A stretch of DNA of 64,000 nucleotides from Azovibrio restrictus DSM 23866 (lineage in GTDB: Bacteria > Pseudomonadota > Gammaproteobacteria > Burkholderiales > Rhodocyclaceae). Below are positions 15,738 to 23,983 of the stretch, piece after piece (position 1 is the stretch's first letter; every line of letters begins with the position of its first letter). The notes beneath the pieces are model-generated. The model was given only the letters and a program-made list of their open reading frames with translations, did not search any database and was not told the origin of the DNA. Both the position numbers and the translations under genes were made by a program. The stretch spans positions 130,460 through 194,459 of the forward strand of contig NZ_AUCH01000008.1 in the NCBI RefSeq assembly GCF_000429665.1. Reading direction: 5' to 3'.

Positions 15738-15900
15738 GAGTACTCCAGAAAAGGAAAAAACGGTCTGCGCCGGAAGGCCCAGGCCGTTTTCTTGGCGGGG
15801 CGCCCTGCCTTGCAGCGGCAACCGAAGTTGCCCGGCGCGACCGGGCGGTACCCGGGCTGACGATGCGGCGGCAAAAAGGGAATCCCCTGAGTGGGCCGGA
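15738..15900 (-). promoter_or_regulatory. Structured 5' leader of the TerC gene, candidate metal-sensing RNA
   Basis: Read on the minus strand, the leader has AGGGGATTCCC, then CGTCAGCCCGGGTACCGCCC, then GCCAAGAAAACGG before a terminator. CGTCA, the CCCGG-TACCG-CCCGG hairpin and GCCAAGA resemble parts of the Mn2+-sensing yybP-ykoY riboswitch, which controls TerC/Alx genes in many bacteria. The hallmark GGGGAGTAG loop is not intact, so this is only a candidate. GGCCC at 15897-15893 can pair with GGGCC in the 5' arm of the terminator, a possible antiterminator. Confidence 0.4.
15755..15790 (-). terminator. Leader terminator (attenuator) in front of the TerC gene
   Basis: On the minus strand AAAACGG and CCGTTTT flank an inner CTG/CAG pairing and a GC-rich loop, followed by six Ts at 15760-15755. 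It lies only about 10 bases before the GGAG ribosome site of the TerC gene, where an expression-platform terminator would be expected. Confidence 0.65.
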
Positions 15901-16034
15901 GTTTAATCGGCCTCATCTGTGGGCGGGGCCGGTAAAAATTTAGCTTTTGTCAGCAATAATCTGGCCCCGGGGCGAGGTCAGCGGCCATAATGACGCGCTG
16001 ATTCACACCCGCACGCGCAAGGGCGTGCAGAAAA

Positions 16035-17360
16035 ATGGAAGTTGCCCTACTGCTGGTCCTGGTCATCCTCAATGGCCTGTTTGCCATGTCCGAAATCGCC
16101 CTGGTCACGGCCCGCAAGGCCAGGTTGCAGAAATACATCGATGAGGGCGACACGGCGGCCAAGGCTGCCGTCAAGCTGGGGGAAGACCCCACCGCCTTCC
16201 TCTCCACCATCCAGATCGGCATCACCTCCATCGGCATCCTCAACGGTATCGTCGGTGAGGCCGCCCTGGCCCAGCCCTTTGCCCTCTGGCTACAGGGCCT
16301 GGGCGTAGACAGCGATGCCTCCGGCTACCTGGCCACCGGCCTGGTGGTGCTGACCATCACCTATTTTTCCATCGTGCTCGGGGAGCTGGTGCCCAAGCGC
16401 CTGGGCCAGTTGAGCCCGGAAGGCATTGCCCGTCTGGTGGCCCGGCCCATGACTTGGCTGGCCAGCATCTCCCGGCCCTTCGTGCGCCTGCTCTCCGGTT
16501 CCACCCACCTGGTGCTGCGGCTGATGGGGGTGCGTGACAACGGCGCGCCCAAGGTCACGGAGGAGGAAATCCACGCCATGCTGGCCGAGGGGTCCGACGC
16601 AGGGGTCATCGAACGCCAGGAGCACCAGATGGTGCGCAACGTGTTCCGCCTGGACGACCGGCAGATCACCTCCCTGATGGTGCCCCGCAGCGAGCTGGTG
16701 TACCTGGACGTGAACGCCCCCTGGGATGAGAACCTGCGCATCATCGAAACCTCCGAGCGCTCCCGCTTTCCCGTGGTGCGGGGCGGGCTGGACAACATTC
16801 TCGGGGTGATCAACGCCCGGCAGCTGCTCACCGCCAGTCTCCGGGGTCAGGTGCCGGATCTCACCCAGGGCCTGCAGTCCCCGGTCTATCTGCCCGAGAG
16901 CCTGACCGGCATGGAGCTGCTGGAGAACATCCGCGCCTCCGGGGTGCAGCTCACCTTCATCATCGATGAGTACGGCGAGGTCCAGGGCATCGTCACCCTG
17001 CAGGACGTGATGGAAGCCATCACCGGCGAATTCAAGCCCAACCGGGCCGAGGATGCCTGGGCGGTGCAGCGGGAGGATGGCTCCTGGCTGCTGGATGGCC
17101 TGATCCCGGTGCCGGAGCTGAAGGACCGGCTCGATCTGAAACATGTGCCGGAAGAGGAAAAGCAGCGCTACCACACCCTGAGCGGCATGCTGATGCTGCT
17201 CCTGGGCAAGGTGCCCCAGACGGCGGACAAGGTGGAATGGGCCGGCTGGTCCCTGGAAATCGTGGACATGGACGGCAAGCGCATCGATAAGGTGCTGGCG
17301 GCCCGCCTGCCTGAACCCGAAGACGAGCTTCCGGTGGAAGGGGAAACTCCGGCGGCCTGA
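16035..17360 (+). CDS. CorC/HlyC (CNNM-like) DUF21-CBS membrane protein
   Basis: 441-residue protein of the hemolysin/CorC family, bacterial relatives of CNNM Mg2+ transporters. The N-terminal DUF21 membrane domain (residues 1 to about 180) has LNGLFAMSEIALVTARKARL and IVLGELVPKRLG. Two CBS domains follow (about 200-330; MVPRSELVYLD and IIDEYGEVQGIVTLQDVMEA). The C-terminal CorC_HlyC domain is at about 345-425. The members studied export or regulate Mg2+ or Co2+. It is divergent from the TerC gene, so two probable divalent-metal membrane proteins flank one intergenic region of about 300 bases, most of which is the TerC leader. Confidence 0.9.
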   Translation: MEVALLLVLVILNGLFAMSEIALVTARKARLQKYIDEGDTAAKAAVKLGEDPTAFLSTIQIGITSIGILNGIVGEAALAQPFALWLQGLGVDSDASGYLATGLVVLTITYFSIVLGELVPKRLGQLSPEGIARLVARPMTWLASISRPFVRLLSGSTHLVLRLMGVRDNGAPKVTEEEIHAMLAEGSDAGVIERQEHQMVRNVFRLDDRQITSLMVPRSELVYLDVNAPWDENLRIIETSERSRFPVVRGGLDNILGVINARQLLTASLRGQVPDLTQGLQSPVYLPESLTGMELLENIRASGVQLTFIIDEYGEVQGIVTLQDVMEAITGEFKPNRAEDAWAVQREDGSWLLDGLIPVPELKDRLDLKHVPEEEKQRYHTLSGMLMLLLGKVPQTADKVEWAGWSLEIVDMDGKRIDKVLAARLPEPEDELPVEGETPAA

Positions 17361-17375
17361 AGCCGCCGGCTGGCC

Positions 17376-17873
17376 TCAGGGGCGCAAGCCCCGCAGGCGT
17401 TCGATGAACCCGGCCAGGGCCGGGGGCGGCCAGTCGATGGCATCCAGGAGGTTCTTGATAGCCAGGCCCAGTTCCGTGTCGCCCTCGATGGAGAGCTGGC
17501 GGTTGAAGAACAGGGTGTCCGGGTCCTCCTGGCGGGTGAGCAGCTTCAGGTAGGCGTGCAGTTCGCCCCGGAAGCAGACGTCCGCCGGGACCTTCTGCCA
17601 GAGGGGCTGGAACAGGCCGTTCCGGCAGGTGAACAGGGCCTCGGTGCCGCCATCTTCCACGGCCACCAGCAGGGTCCGGCCTTCGCACAGGCTGCGGGCC
17701 TCCTCCGGCAGCACGCCGAGCCTGGCCGCCGTGTTCAGGGCCAGGCAGAGGGACACTGCGTGGGGCCATTGGGGTAGGCGCTGGTTCATGGCCTTGAGCA
17801 GGCCGGGCAGGTGAAACTCGGGTACGGCGGGCAGTCTCAGGCCCGGAAGCCGGGCCGGCAGGGTGAAGGTCAT
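17376..17873 (-). CDS. ubiT: Ubiquinone anaerobic biosynthesis accessory factor UbiT (SCP2 domain)
   Basis: 165-residue protein made almost entirely of an SCP2 lipid-binding domain, with LLVAVEDGGTEALFTCRNGL and ADVCFRGELHAYLKLLTRQEDPDTLFFNRQLSIEGDTELG in adjacent blocks. UbiT (YhbT) binds quinone precursors for oxygen-independent ubiquinone synthesis. It is the last gene of a ubiU-ubiV-ubiT unit: its ATG overlaps the ubiV stop codon in ATGA form. The assignment rests on domain plus context, since SCP2 domains occur in other proteins such as UbiJ. Confidence 0.88.
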   Translation of the reverse strand: MTFTLPARLPGLRLPAVPEFHLPGLLKAMNQRLPQWPHAVSLCLALNTAARLGVLPEEARSLCEGRTLLVAVEDGGTEALFTCRNGLFQPLWQKVPADVCFRGELHAYLKLLTRQEDPDTLFFNRQLSIEGDTELGLAIKNLLDAIDWPPPALAGFIERLRGLRP

Positions 17874-18781
17874 GGCTGGATTCCTTGGTTTTCAAGCTGG
17901 ATGCCGGGCTTGCCGTGCCAGTAGCCGTCGCAGTAGCCGGCCGCACCGGCGAGGCTGTTCCAGTCGGGCTGGCTGGCCGGCGGCTGGCCCCGGCGGGCGG
18001 CGTCGAAGGCGGCGATGATGGCGCCCATGTCCCCTGGCTGGGGCGAGAGGCGGATGGCCTCGATGCCCAGCTCCACGAACTCGGGCACCTGGGCGAGCAG
18101 GTTGTAGGTCTGGGCCGACATGGTCTGGATGCCGTTGATGGTGAGGAAGGGCTGGCCCTCCCGGGTCTTCATCAGCAGGCCTTCCGGGTGTTCCAGGCAG
18201 CGGAACTGGCAGTCGTCCTTGTTCAGGTCGTAGTGGCGGGCAGTGAAGCAGCGGGCCGAGAAGGCCAGCGGCAGCTTGCCGAAGGCGAACACCTCGGTGG
18301 CGAGGCCGGCGGGCCGGCTCTGGTGCAGGCTGGCGATCATCTCCCGGGAAGCCTCCAGGGGCGGCACCCAGCCCACGGCACCCTGGCTGGCGAACCAGGC
18401 CAGGGTGGCTTCGTTGTAGATGTTCAGGTGCGGGCCGCAGATGAAGGGTAGCTGCCGTTCCCGGGCCAGGCTGACGGCCCCCAGGTCGTTGGCTTCCACC
18501 GTGAGGCGGCCCTCGTCCAGCAGGCGGCGCAGGGCTTTCAGGTCCGATTCCGATTCCAGCAGGGCCTGGGCGGCCAGCACCACTTCCTTGCCGGCAGTGC
18601 TCAGGTCCCTGGCCAGGCCCAGCCAGTCGGCGGTACGCAGCTGCTGGCGGCGGGAGCAGACCACTTCTCCCAGGTAAATCCGCTCCAGGGCCGGGGTGTC
18701 GGCCATGACGGCGTAGAACTCCAGCACTTCGGCCTTGGGCCAGAACCAGAGCAGGGGTCCGAGGGAAAGTTTGGGGGTCAT
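17870..18781 (-). CDS. ubiV: Ubiquinone biosynthesis protein UbiV (U32 family, [4Fe-4S])
   Basis: 303-residue U32-fold protein needed with UbiU for oxygen-independent hydroxylations in ubiquinone synthesis. The cysteines expected to hold a [4Fe-4S] cluster are C42, C178, C191 and C195; the last three have the 13 and 4 residue spacing I recall for E. coli UbiV. Conserved text includes VCSRRQQLRTADWLGLA and GPHLNIYNEATL. It lies 105 bases downstream of ubiU and overlaps ubiT by 4 bases. It is shorter than UbiU and lacks the U32 collagenase tail, as normal for UbiV. Confidence 0.92.
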   Translation of the reverse strand: MTPKLSLGPLLWFWPKAEVLEFYAVMADTPALERIYLGEVVCSRRQQLRTADWLGLARDLSTAGKEVVLAAQALLESESDLKALRRLLDEGRLTVEANDLGAVSLARERQLPFICGPHLNIYNEATLAWFASQGAVGWVPPLEASREMIASLHQSRPAGLATEVFAFGKLPLAFSARCFTARHYDLNKDDCQFRCLEHPEGLLMKTREGQPFLTINGIQTMSAQTYNLLAQVPEFVELGIEAIRLSPQPGDMGAIIAAFDAARRGQPPASQPDWNSLAGAAGYCDGYWHGKPGIQLENQGIQP

Positions 18782-18886
18782 ATCAGGCGCTTGCGGAAAA
18801 ATGCAGGGTAGCGGCCCAGGCCGTGGCTGCAGACACGGAGAGGGCGGCGGGGGCGGAACGGGGCCGGGAGCATGGTGCGGCAGCTT

Positions 18887-19906
18887 CTAGCGCCAGGGTC
18901 GGTTGTAGGCGCCCAGGGTGGCCTGCTGGCCTTCCGAAACCTTGGCCAGATCGGCTTGCCAGGCAGGATTCACCCGGTAGCTGCTGCTGCCGGCCTGGTC
19001 CAGGGCAGCGCGCAGGGCCCGGGTCACCTGGGCCACATAGGTGGGGCTGCGCTGGCGGCCTTCCACCTTGATGGCGGCGACGCCGATCTTGAGGATCTGA
19101 GGCAGCACCTCGAGCACGTTGAGGCTGGTGGGTTCTTCCAGGGCGTAATAGGTGTCGCCGCGCACGTCGAAGCGGCCCTTGCACAGGGTCGGGTAGCCAG
19201 CGGATTCCTTGGGCGCGAAAGTGTCGATGAGGATGCCGTTCAGGCGGGCGTCCATGTGCTCGCCGGCGATTTCACCGGCCTGGGCGCCACGCTTTTCCCA
19301 GCGCACATATTTGGCCGGGGAGCAGGCGCCGACGGTGTTGGGCGATTCGCCGGTGGCGTAGGAGGAAAGCCAGCAGCGCCCCTCGTTCATGACGCAGAGG
19401 CTGCCGAAACCGAATACCTCCACTTCCACCTCGGTGTTGTTGATAACGTGCTCCACCTGGGCCAGGGTCAGCACCCGGGGCAGCACCACCCGGCGGATGC
19501 CGAACTCCCGACGGCAGAAATTCACGGCTTCGTAGTTGGTGGCGGAGCCCTGCACCGAGAGATGCAGGCGCAGTTCCGGATGCCGCTGCCGGGCGTAGGC
19601 GAGCAAGCCCACGTCGGCCAGGATCACCGCGTCCACGCCCATTTCCGCCGCTGCGTCCACGGCCCGGTGCCACTCGGCGATGCGTCCGGGTTGGGGAAAG
19701 GTGTTGATGGCGATCAGCACCTGGCGGCCGCGCTGGTGGGCGTACTCGATGCCGCTGCCCAGGGCCTTGTCGTCGAAGTTGAGGCCGGCGAAGTTGCGGG
19801 CATTGGTGGCGTTCTTGAAGCCGGCGTAGACGGCGTCGGCGCCGTGGTCGATGGCGGTCTTCAGGGCCGGCAGGCTGCCGGCGGGACAGATCAGGTCCGG
19901 GGTCAT
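18887..19906 (-). CDS. ubiU: Ubiquinone biosynthesis protein UbiU (U32 family, [4Fe-4S])
   Basis: 339-residue partner of UbiV in oxygen-independent ubiquinone synthesis. The N-terminus LICPAGSLPALKTAIDHGAD is the U32 start. Cluster cysteines are C171, C178 and C195 (GSLCVMNEGRCW, GACSPAKY) plus C242 (LCKGRF). IKVEGRQRSPTYVAQVTRAL closes the barrel. A GAAGG ribosome site lies about 10 bases before ATG 19906. Upstream is a perfect FNR-type palindrome placed as for class II activation, so low oxygen probably induces ubiUVT. The operon follows the rod-shape genes on the same strand, with 82 bases after rlpA. Confidence 0.93.
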   Translation of the reverse strand: MTPDLICPAGSLPALKTAIDHGADAVYAGFKNATNARNFAGLNFDDKALGSGIEYAHQRGRQVLIAINTFPQPGRIAEWHRAVDAAAEMGVDAVILADVGLLAYARQRHPELRLHLSVQGSATNYEAVNFCRREFGIRRVVLPRVLTLAQVEHVINNTEVEVEVFGFGSLCVMNEGRCWLSSYATGESPNTVGACSPAKYVRWEKRGAQAGEIAGEHMDARLNGILIDTFAPKESAGYPTLCKGRFDVRGDTYYALEEPTSLNVLEVLPQILKIGVAAIKVEGRQRSPTYVAQVTRALRAALDQAGSSSYRVNPAWQADLAKVSEGQQATLGAYNRPWR

Positions 19907-19932
19907 GGCTGTGCCTTCGCGAGGAAGCGGCG

Positions 19933-19973
19933 AGTATAGCCAGGCGCCCCGCCCATGCCTTGACCTTGGTCAA
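19933..19973 (-). promoter_or_regulatory. FNR/Anr-type site and -10 box for ubiUVT
   Basis: TTGACCTTGGTCAA at 19960-19973 is a perfect palindrome of the FNR half-site form TTGAC-N4-GTCAA. On the minus strand the -10 TATACT is at 19938-19933. With transcription starting near 19925, the site centre falls at about -41.5, the standard class II FNR position. The transcript would begin about 19 bases before ubiU. The match and spacing are visible; activation by FNR is inferred. Confidence 0.7.
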
Positions 19974-19988
19974 AGGCCCGGGACGGGG

Positions 19989-20960
19989 TCAGCGGGTGAC
20001 GATGGTGGGGGCGTACCCCAGGGCGACGCGGATGCGCTGGGCCATGCGTTCGGCCTCGGCCCGGCTGGGGTAAGGGCCCAGGTGCAGGCGGTGGATGTTG
20101 CCGGCCCGGTGGATCTGGATGGGATCGCTGAGCCAGTCCAGGTCCCGGGTCAGGTGGTTCTTGAGATTTTCGGCATTTTCGGCGCTGGCGAAGGCGCCCA
20201 GCTGCAGGAAGATGCCCCGGGCCGGCAGTGCGGCGGGGGGGCTCTCCCGCTCCTCCTCCAGCAGGCGGCGGAACATGGTGTCCATGTCTTCGCTGTTGCG
20301 CGGGGCTTCAGCGCTGCGGGGCGGCGGGGTCACGGCGGCGTAGGTGGTGTTACCCATCTCCCCGGGGACGATGCTCTCGACGATCACCCGGCTGCTGCCC
20401 TGGCCGATATAGCCCAGCTTGTGGGCCGCGGTGTAGGACAGGTCGATGATGCGCTCGGCGTGGAAGGGGCCCCGGTCATTGACCCGCAGCACCACCGCCT
20501 TGCCGTTGGCGGGGTTGGTGACCCGCACGTAGGATGGCAGGGGCAGGGTGGGGTGGGCGGCGCTCATGGCGAACATGTCGTAGGACTCGCCGGTGGACGT
20601 CTTCTGCCCATGGAATTTCTTGCCATACCAGCTGGCGATACCTTCCTGGCGGAAGGGGCGGACCTGGGTCTGGGGCACGTATTCCTTGCCCAGCACCACG
20701 TAGGGGCGGTTGGCCCACTTGTGCAGGGGTTCCCAGCGGGGCTCTGCGTCGGGAATCTGATCCAGGTTCTCGGGCACCCAGTCGGCGGGGCCGTCATCCT
20801 TGTAATAGCCGCCGCCCCGCTTGCCGGGCACCATCCGGACGCTGCCGCCGGCCTTGGCCTCGGAACGGCTGCCCGAGCTGGGCTGTTCGGGGGTGCTGCC
20901 GCAGGCAGCCAGCAGGAGCAGGAGGGGGAGAACCCCCAGACGGTAGGGGAAAGCGCTCAT
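19989..20960 (-). CDS. rlpA: Septal ring lytic transglycosylase RlpA (lipoprotein with SPOR domain)
   Basis: 323-residue outer-membrane lipoprotein. The signal sequence ends in the lipobox LLAAC (Cys at about 20). The double-psi beta-barrel domain (about 105-200) has GIASWYGKKFHGQKTSTGE and VRVNDRGPFHAERIIDLS, with the catalytic Asp and Glu region of RlpA enzymes. A SPOR peptidoglycan-binding domain (about 245-320) starts FLQLGAFASAENAENL. RlpA cleaves naked glycan strands at division sites. ATG 20960 overlaps the rodA stop by 4 bases, so it is translationally coupled. The order mrdA-rodA-rlpA is common in proteobacteria. Confidence 0.95.
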   Translation of the reverse strand: MSAFPYRLGVLPLLLLLAACGSTPEQPSSGSRSEAKAGGSVRMVPGKRGGGYYKDDGPADWVPENLDQIPDAEPRWEPLHKWANRPYVVLGKEYVPQTQVRPFRQEGIASWYGKKFHGQKTSTGESYDMFAMSAAHPTLPLPSYVRVTNPANGKAVVLRVNDRGPFHAERIIDLSYTAAHKLGYIGQGSSRVIVESIVPGEMGNTTYAAVTPPPRSAEAPRNSEDMDTMFRRLLEEERESPPAALPARGIFLQLGAFASAENAENLKNHLTRDLDWLSDPIQIHRAGNIHRLHLGPYPSRAEAERMAQRIRVALGYAPTIVTR

Positions 20961-22066
20961 TTCTTTACCAGCATCCGGTGGGTGTGGATGCTCATCAGCA
21001 TGCCCACCCCCAGCATCAGGGTGACCAGGGCGGTGCCGCCGTAGCTGATGAAGGGCAGGGGCACGCCCACCACCGGCAGGATACCGGAAACCATGCCCAT
21101 GTTCACGAAGGCGTAGATGAACAGCACCAGGGTGATGGAGCCGGCCAGCAACCGGGAGAACAGGGTGGGCGCGGCGGCCGCGATCATCAGGCCACGGCCG
21201 ATCAGGAGGATGAACAGGAGCAGCAGGATGCCGTTGCCCAGCAGTCCCCACTCCTCGGAAAAGACGGCGAAGATGAAGTCCGTATGCTTTTCCGGAATGA
21301 ATTCCAGGTGGGTCTGGGTGCCTTCCAGCCAGCCCTTGCCGAAGGGGCCGCCGGAGCCGATGGCGATGGTGGACTGGATGATGTGGTAGCCGGCGCCCAG
21401 GGGGTCTGAGCTGGGGTCCAGCAGGGTCAGGACCCGGCGCCGCTGGTAGTCGTGCAGCATGTTCCAGGCAAAGGGCAGGGCGGCGCCAGCAGCGGCGCCC
21501 AGGCCGAACATGATCTTCCAGGGCAGGCCGGCCAGGAAGATCACGAAGAAGCCGGCCGCTCCCACCAGGAGCGAGGTGCCCAGGTCCGGCTGCTTGAGGA
21601 TGAAGACGATGGGCAGGAGCAGGATGCCGGTGGCGATGGCAAAGTGCTTGAGCTTCAAGACCGACTCGTACTTGTGGAAGTACCAGGCCAGCATCAGGGG
21701 CATGGCGATCTTCATGATCTCCGAGGGCTGGATGCGGACGAAGCCCAGGGACAGCCAGCGCCGGGAACCATTGACCACGATGCCGAACAGGGCCACCCCC
21801 ACCAGCAGCACCAGCCCGGTCAGGTAGAGGGGCACGGCAAAGCGCATCAGTTTCTGGGGCGGGGTCTGGGAAACGGCCACCATGATGCCCAGGGCCACGG
21901 CCATGTTCACCAGCTGGTTGTCCAGCTTGGCGAAGCCTCCGGAGGCCGTGGCCGAGTAGATGGTGAGCAGGCCGAACACCATCAGTACCAGGATCACCAG
22001 CAGCAGGGGAATGTCCAGATGGGCAAGGATCTGCCGGGCCCAGCGTTTAATCCTGTCCATGGCCAT
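20957..22066 (-). CDS. rodA: Rod shape-determining glycosyltransferase RodA
   Basis: 369-residue SEDS polytopic membrane protein that polymerises peptidoglycan glycan strands with PBP2 during elongation. About ten membrane segments are visible. SEDS signatures are RRWLSLGFVRIQPSEIMKIAM, GIVNGSRRW just before it, and LPFISYGGTALVTLMLGVGM near the C-terminus. The gene overlaps mrdA by 20 bases at its start and rlpA by 4 at its end. ATG 22060 (MDRIKRW) is an alternative start two codons in. Confidence 0.96.
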   Translation of the reverse strand: MAMDRIKRWARQILAHLDIPLLLVILVLMVFGLLTIYSATASGGFAKLDNQLVNMAVALGIMVAVSQTPPQKLMRFAVPLYLTGLVLLVGVALFGIVVNGSRRWLSLGFVRIQPSEIMKIAMPLMLAWYFHKYESVLKLKHFAIATGILLLPIVFILKQPDLGTSLLVGAAGFFVIFLAGLPWKIMFGLGAAAGAALPFAWNMLHDYQRRRVLTLLDPSSDPLGAGYHIIQSTIAIGSGGPFGKGWLEGTQTHLEFIPEKHTDFIFAVFSEEWGLLGNGILLLLFILLIGRGLMIAAAAPTLFSRLLAGSITLVLFIYAFVNMGMVSGILPVVGVPLPFISYGGTALVTLMLGVGMLMSIHTHRMLVKK

Positions 22067-23969
22067 TCTCCAGGGCTTGTTGCGGGCCGTCCTCGGGGGC
22101 CTCCACCTCCGGGGCGGGGCCGCCGGGGAGTTTGCCGAGCAAGTAGTAGTCGAACACCTGGCGGGCGATGGGGGCGGCGGAGGCGGCGCCGAAGCCGCCG
22201 TTTTCCACCATCACCGCCACCACGATCCTGGGCTGTTCCACCGGGGCGAAGGCCACGAACCAGGAGTGATCGCGCAGGCGCTCCTTCACCTGGCCGGCCA
22301 CGTATTTCTGGCCCTTGAGGCTGAAGACCTGGGCGGTACCGGTCTTGCCGCCCGACTCGTAGGGGGCACCGGCAAAGGCCCGGGCGCCGGTACCTTCCTT
22401 GTTCACCCCGGCCATGGCCCGCTTGATGAAATCCACGTGTTCGGGCTTGAGGGCAACCTGCCGCACCGGCTGGGGCTCCACCTTGCGTTCCTCGCCGCTG
22501 GAAGGGTCCTGGATGGTGTTCACGATGTGGGGGCGGAACACCCGGCCATAGTTGAGCACATTGGCCAGGGCGTGGGCCATCTGCAGGGTGGTGTAGGCGT
22601 TGTAGCCCTGGCCGATGCCCACGGAGATGGTTTCCCCGGCATACCATTTCTGGTGCTCCCGCTTCTTGAAGCGGCGCTGCTTCCACTCCGGCGAGGGCAG
22701 CACGCCGGTGGCTTCTCCGGGGATGTCGATCTCGGTGCGGCTGCCCAGCCCCAGGCTGCCCATGAAGCGGGCGATGTTGTCGATGCCCATGTCGTTGGCC
22801 AGCTGGTAGTAGTAGGTGTTGCAGGAGACGACGATGGATTTCCACATGTCCACCATGCCGTGGCCGCCCACCTTGTCATCCATGAAACGGTGATTGCCGA
22901 AGTTGAAATAGCCCGGGTCGGCAATGGCCTGGGTGGTGGTGCGCTTGCCCTGGGTCAGGGCAGCCAGGGCCATCAGGGGCTTGAAGGTGGAACCCGGGGG
23001 GTGGGCGCTGTAGATGGCCCGGTTGAGCATGGGCTTGTCGGGGTTGTTGTTGAGCTCGTCCCAGTCATCGAAACGGATCCCGTCCACGAACAGGTTGGGG
23101 TCGAAGGCGGGGGCGGAAACCAGGGCCAGCACCGCGCCGTTACTGGGGTCCAGGGCCACCAGGGAGCCCCGGCGGGTGCCGAAGGCCGCTTCGGCCACCT
23201 GCTGCAGCTTGGTATCCAGGGTCAGGGTCAGGTTGTTGCCGGGAATGGGAGGGGTGTGGGACAGGACCCGCACGGCGCGGCCGCCGGCATCCACTTCCAC
23301 CTGCTCGTAGCCGGTGGTGCCGTGCAGTTCGAACTCGTAATGCTGCTCCAGCCCGACCTTGCCGATATGCTCGGAACCCTTGTAATTGGCGGTGTGGCCG
23401 TTTTCCTCGATCCACTCCACGTCCTTGGCATTGATGCGGCTGATGTAGCCGATGGCGTGGGCCGCCAGGGTGCCTTCCGGATACTGGCGGAACAGCCGGG
23501 CCTTCACCTCGACCCCGGGGAAGCGGTAGCGGTTGGCGGCAAAGCGGGCGACCTCCTCGTCCGTGAGGCGGGTCCGGATGGGAATGGACTCGAAATTCTT
23601 CGACTCTTCCAGAAGCCGCTTGAAGCGGCGCCGGTCCTTGACCTGGATTTCCACGATTTCCGCCAGGCCGTCTATGGTTTCCTCCAGCCCCAGCGTCTTG
23701 GCCGGGGTGATTTCCAGGGTGAAGGCGGAATAGTTGCGCGCCAGGATCACCCCGTTGCGGTCCACGATATTGCCCCGGTTGGGCACGATGGGCACCAGGG
23801 AGATGCGGTTGCTCTCGGCGCGGGTGGTGTAATACTCGTGCTGCAGCACCTGCAGGTAGAAGAAGCGGGCGAACAGCAGGGCGAACAGTAGCAGCACCCC
23901 GGCCCCGGCAATCAGGACGCGGCTGCGAAAGCGCTCCAGATCCTGTTCGTTGTGGTGGAAGTCGCCCAT
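22047..23969 (-). CDS. mrdA: Penicillin-binding protein 2 (PBP2, elongasome transpeptidase)
   Basis: 640-residue class B PBP. One N-terminal membrane anchor (about 18-40) precedes the pedestal domain with RGNIVDRNGVILARN. The transpeptidase has the active serine S327 in GSTFK, SCN in VVSCNTYYYQL, and KTGTAQ near residue 550. It crosslinks peptidoglycan for lateral growth with RodA. It lies between mreD and rodA in the rod-shape operon. The tail after about residue 615 is Pro, Gly and Glu-rich and variable. Confidence 0.97.
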   Translation of the reverse strand: MGDFHHNEQDLERFRSRVLIAGAGVLLLFALLFARFFYLQVLQHEYYTTRAESNRISLVPIVPNRGNIVDRNGVILARNYSAFTLEITPAKTLGLEETIDGLAEIVEIQVKDRRRFKRLLEESKNFESIPIRTRLTDEEVARFAANRYRFPGVEVKARLFRQYPEGTLAAHAIGYISRINAKDVEWIEENGHTANYKGSEHIGKVGLEQHYEFELHGTTGYEQVEVDAGGRAVRVLSHTPPIPGNNLTLTLDTKLQQVAEAAFGTRRGSLVALDPSNGAVLALVSAPAFDPNLFVDGIRFDDWDELNNNPDKPMLNRAIYSAHPPGSTFKPLMALAALTQGKRTTTQAIADPGYFNFGNHRFMDDKVGGHGMVDMWKSIVVSCNTYYYQLANDMGIDNIARFMGSLGLGSRTEIDIPGEATGVLPSPEWKQRRFKKREHQKWYAGETISVGIGQGYNAYTTLQMAHALANVLNYGRVFRPHIVNTIQDPSSGEERKVEPQPVRQVALKPEHVDFIKRAMAGVNKEGTGARAFAGAPYESGGKTGTAQVFSLKGQKYVAGQVKERLRDHSWFVAFAPVEQPRIVVAVMVENGGFGAASAAPIARQVFDYYLLGKLPGGPAPEVEAPEDGPQQALENGHGQD

Positions 23970-23983
23970 GGCCAGTCAGCCGC

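Noticed and set aside
15738..15950. A firm yybP-ykoY riboswitch call upstream of the TerC gene
   Set aside because: The invariant GGGGAGTAG loop is missing or altered. Only partial elements match, so it is listed as a candidate leader.
17351..17367. GGCGGC/GCCGCC hairpin at the end of the CorC gene as a terminator
   Set aside because: Short stem inside or at the stop codon with no T run; likely chance in GC-rich sequence.
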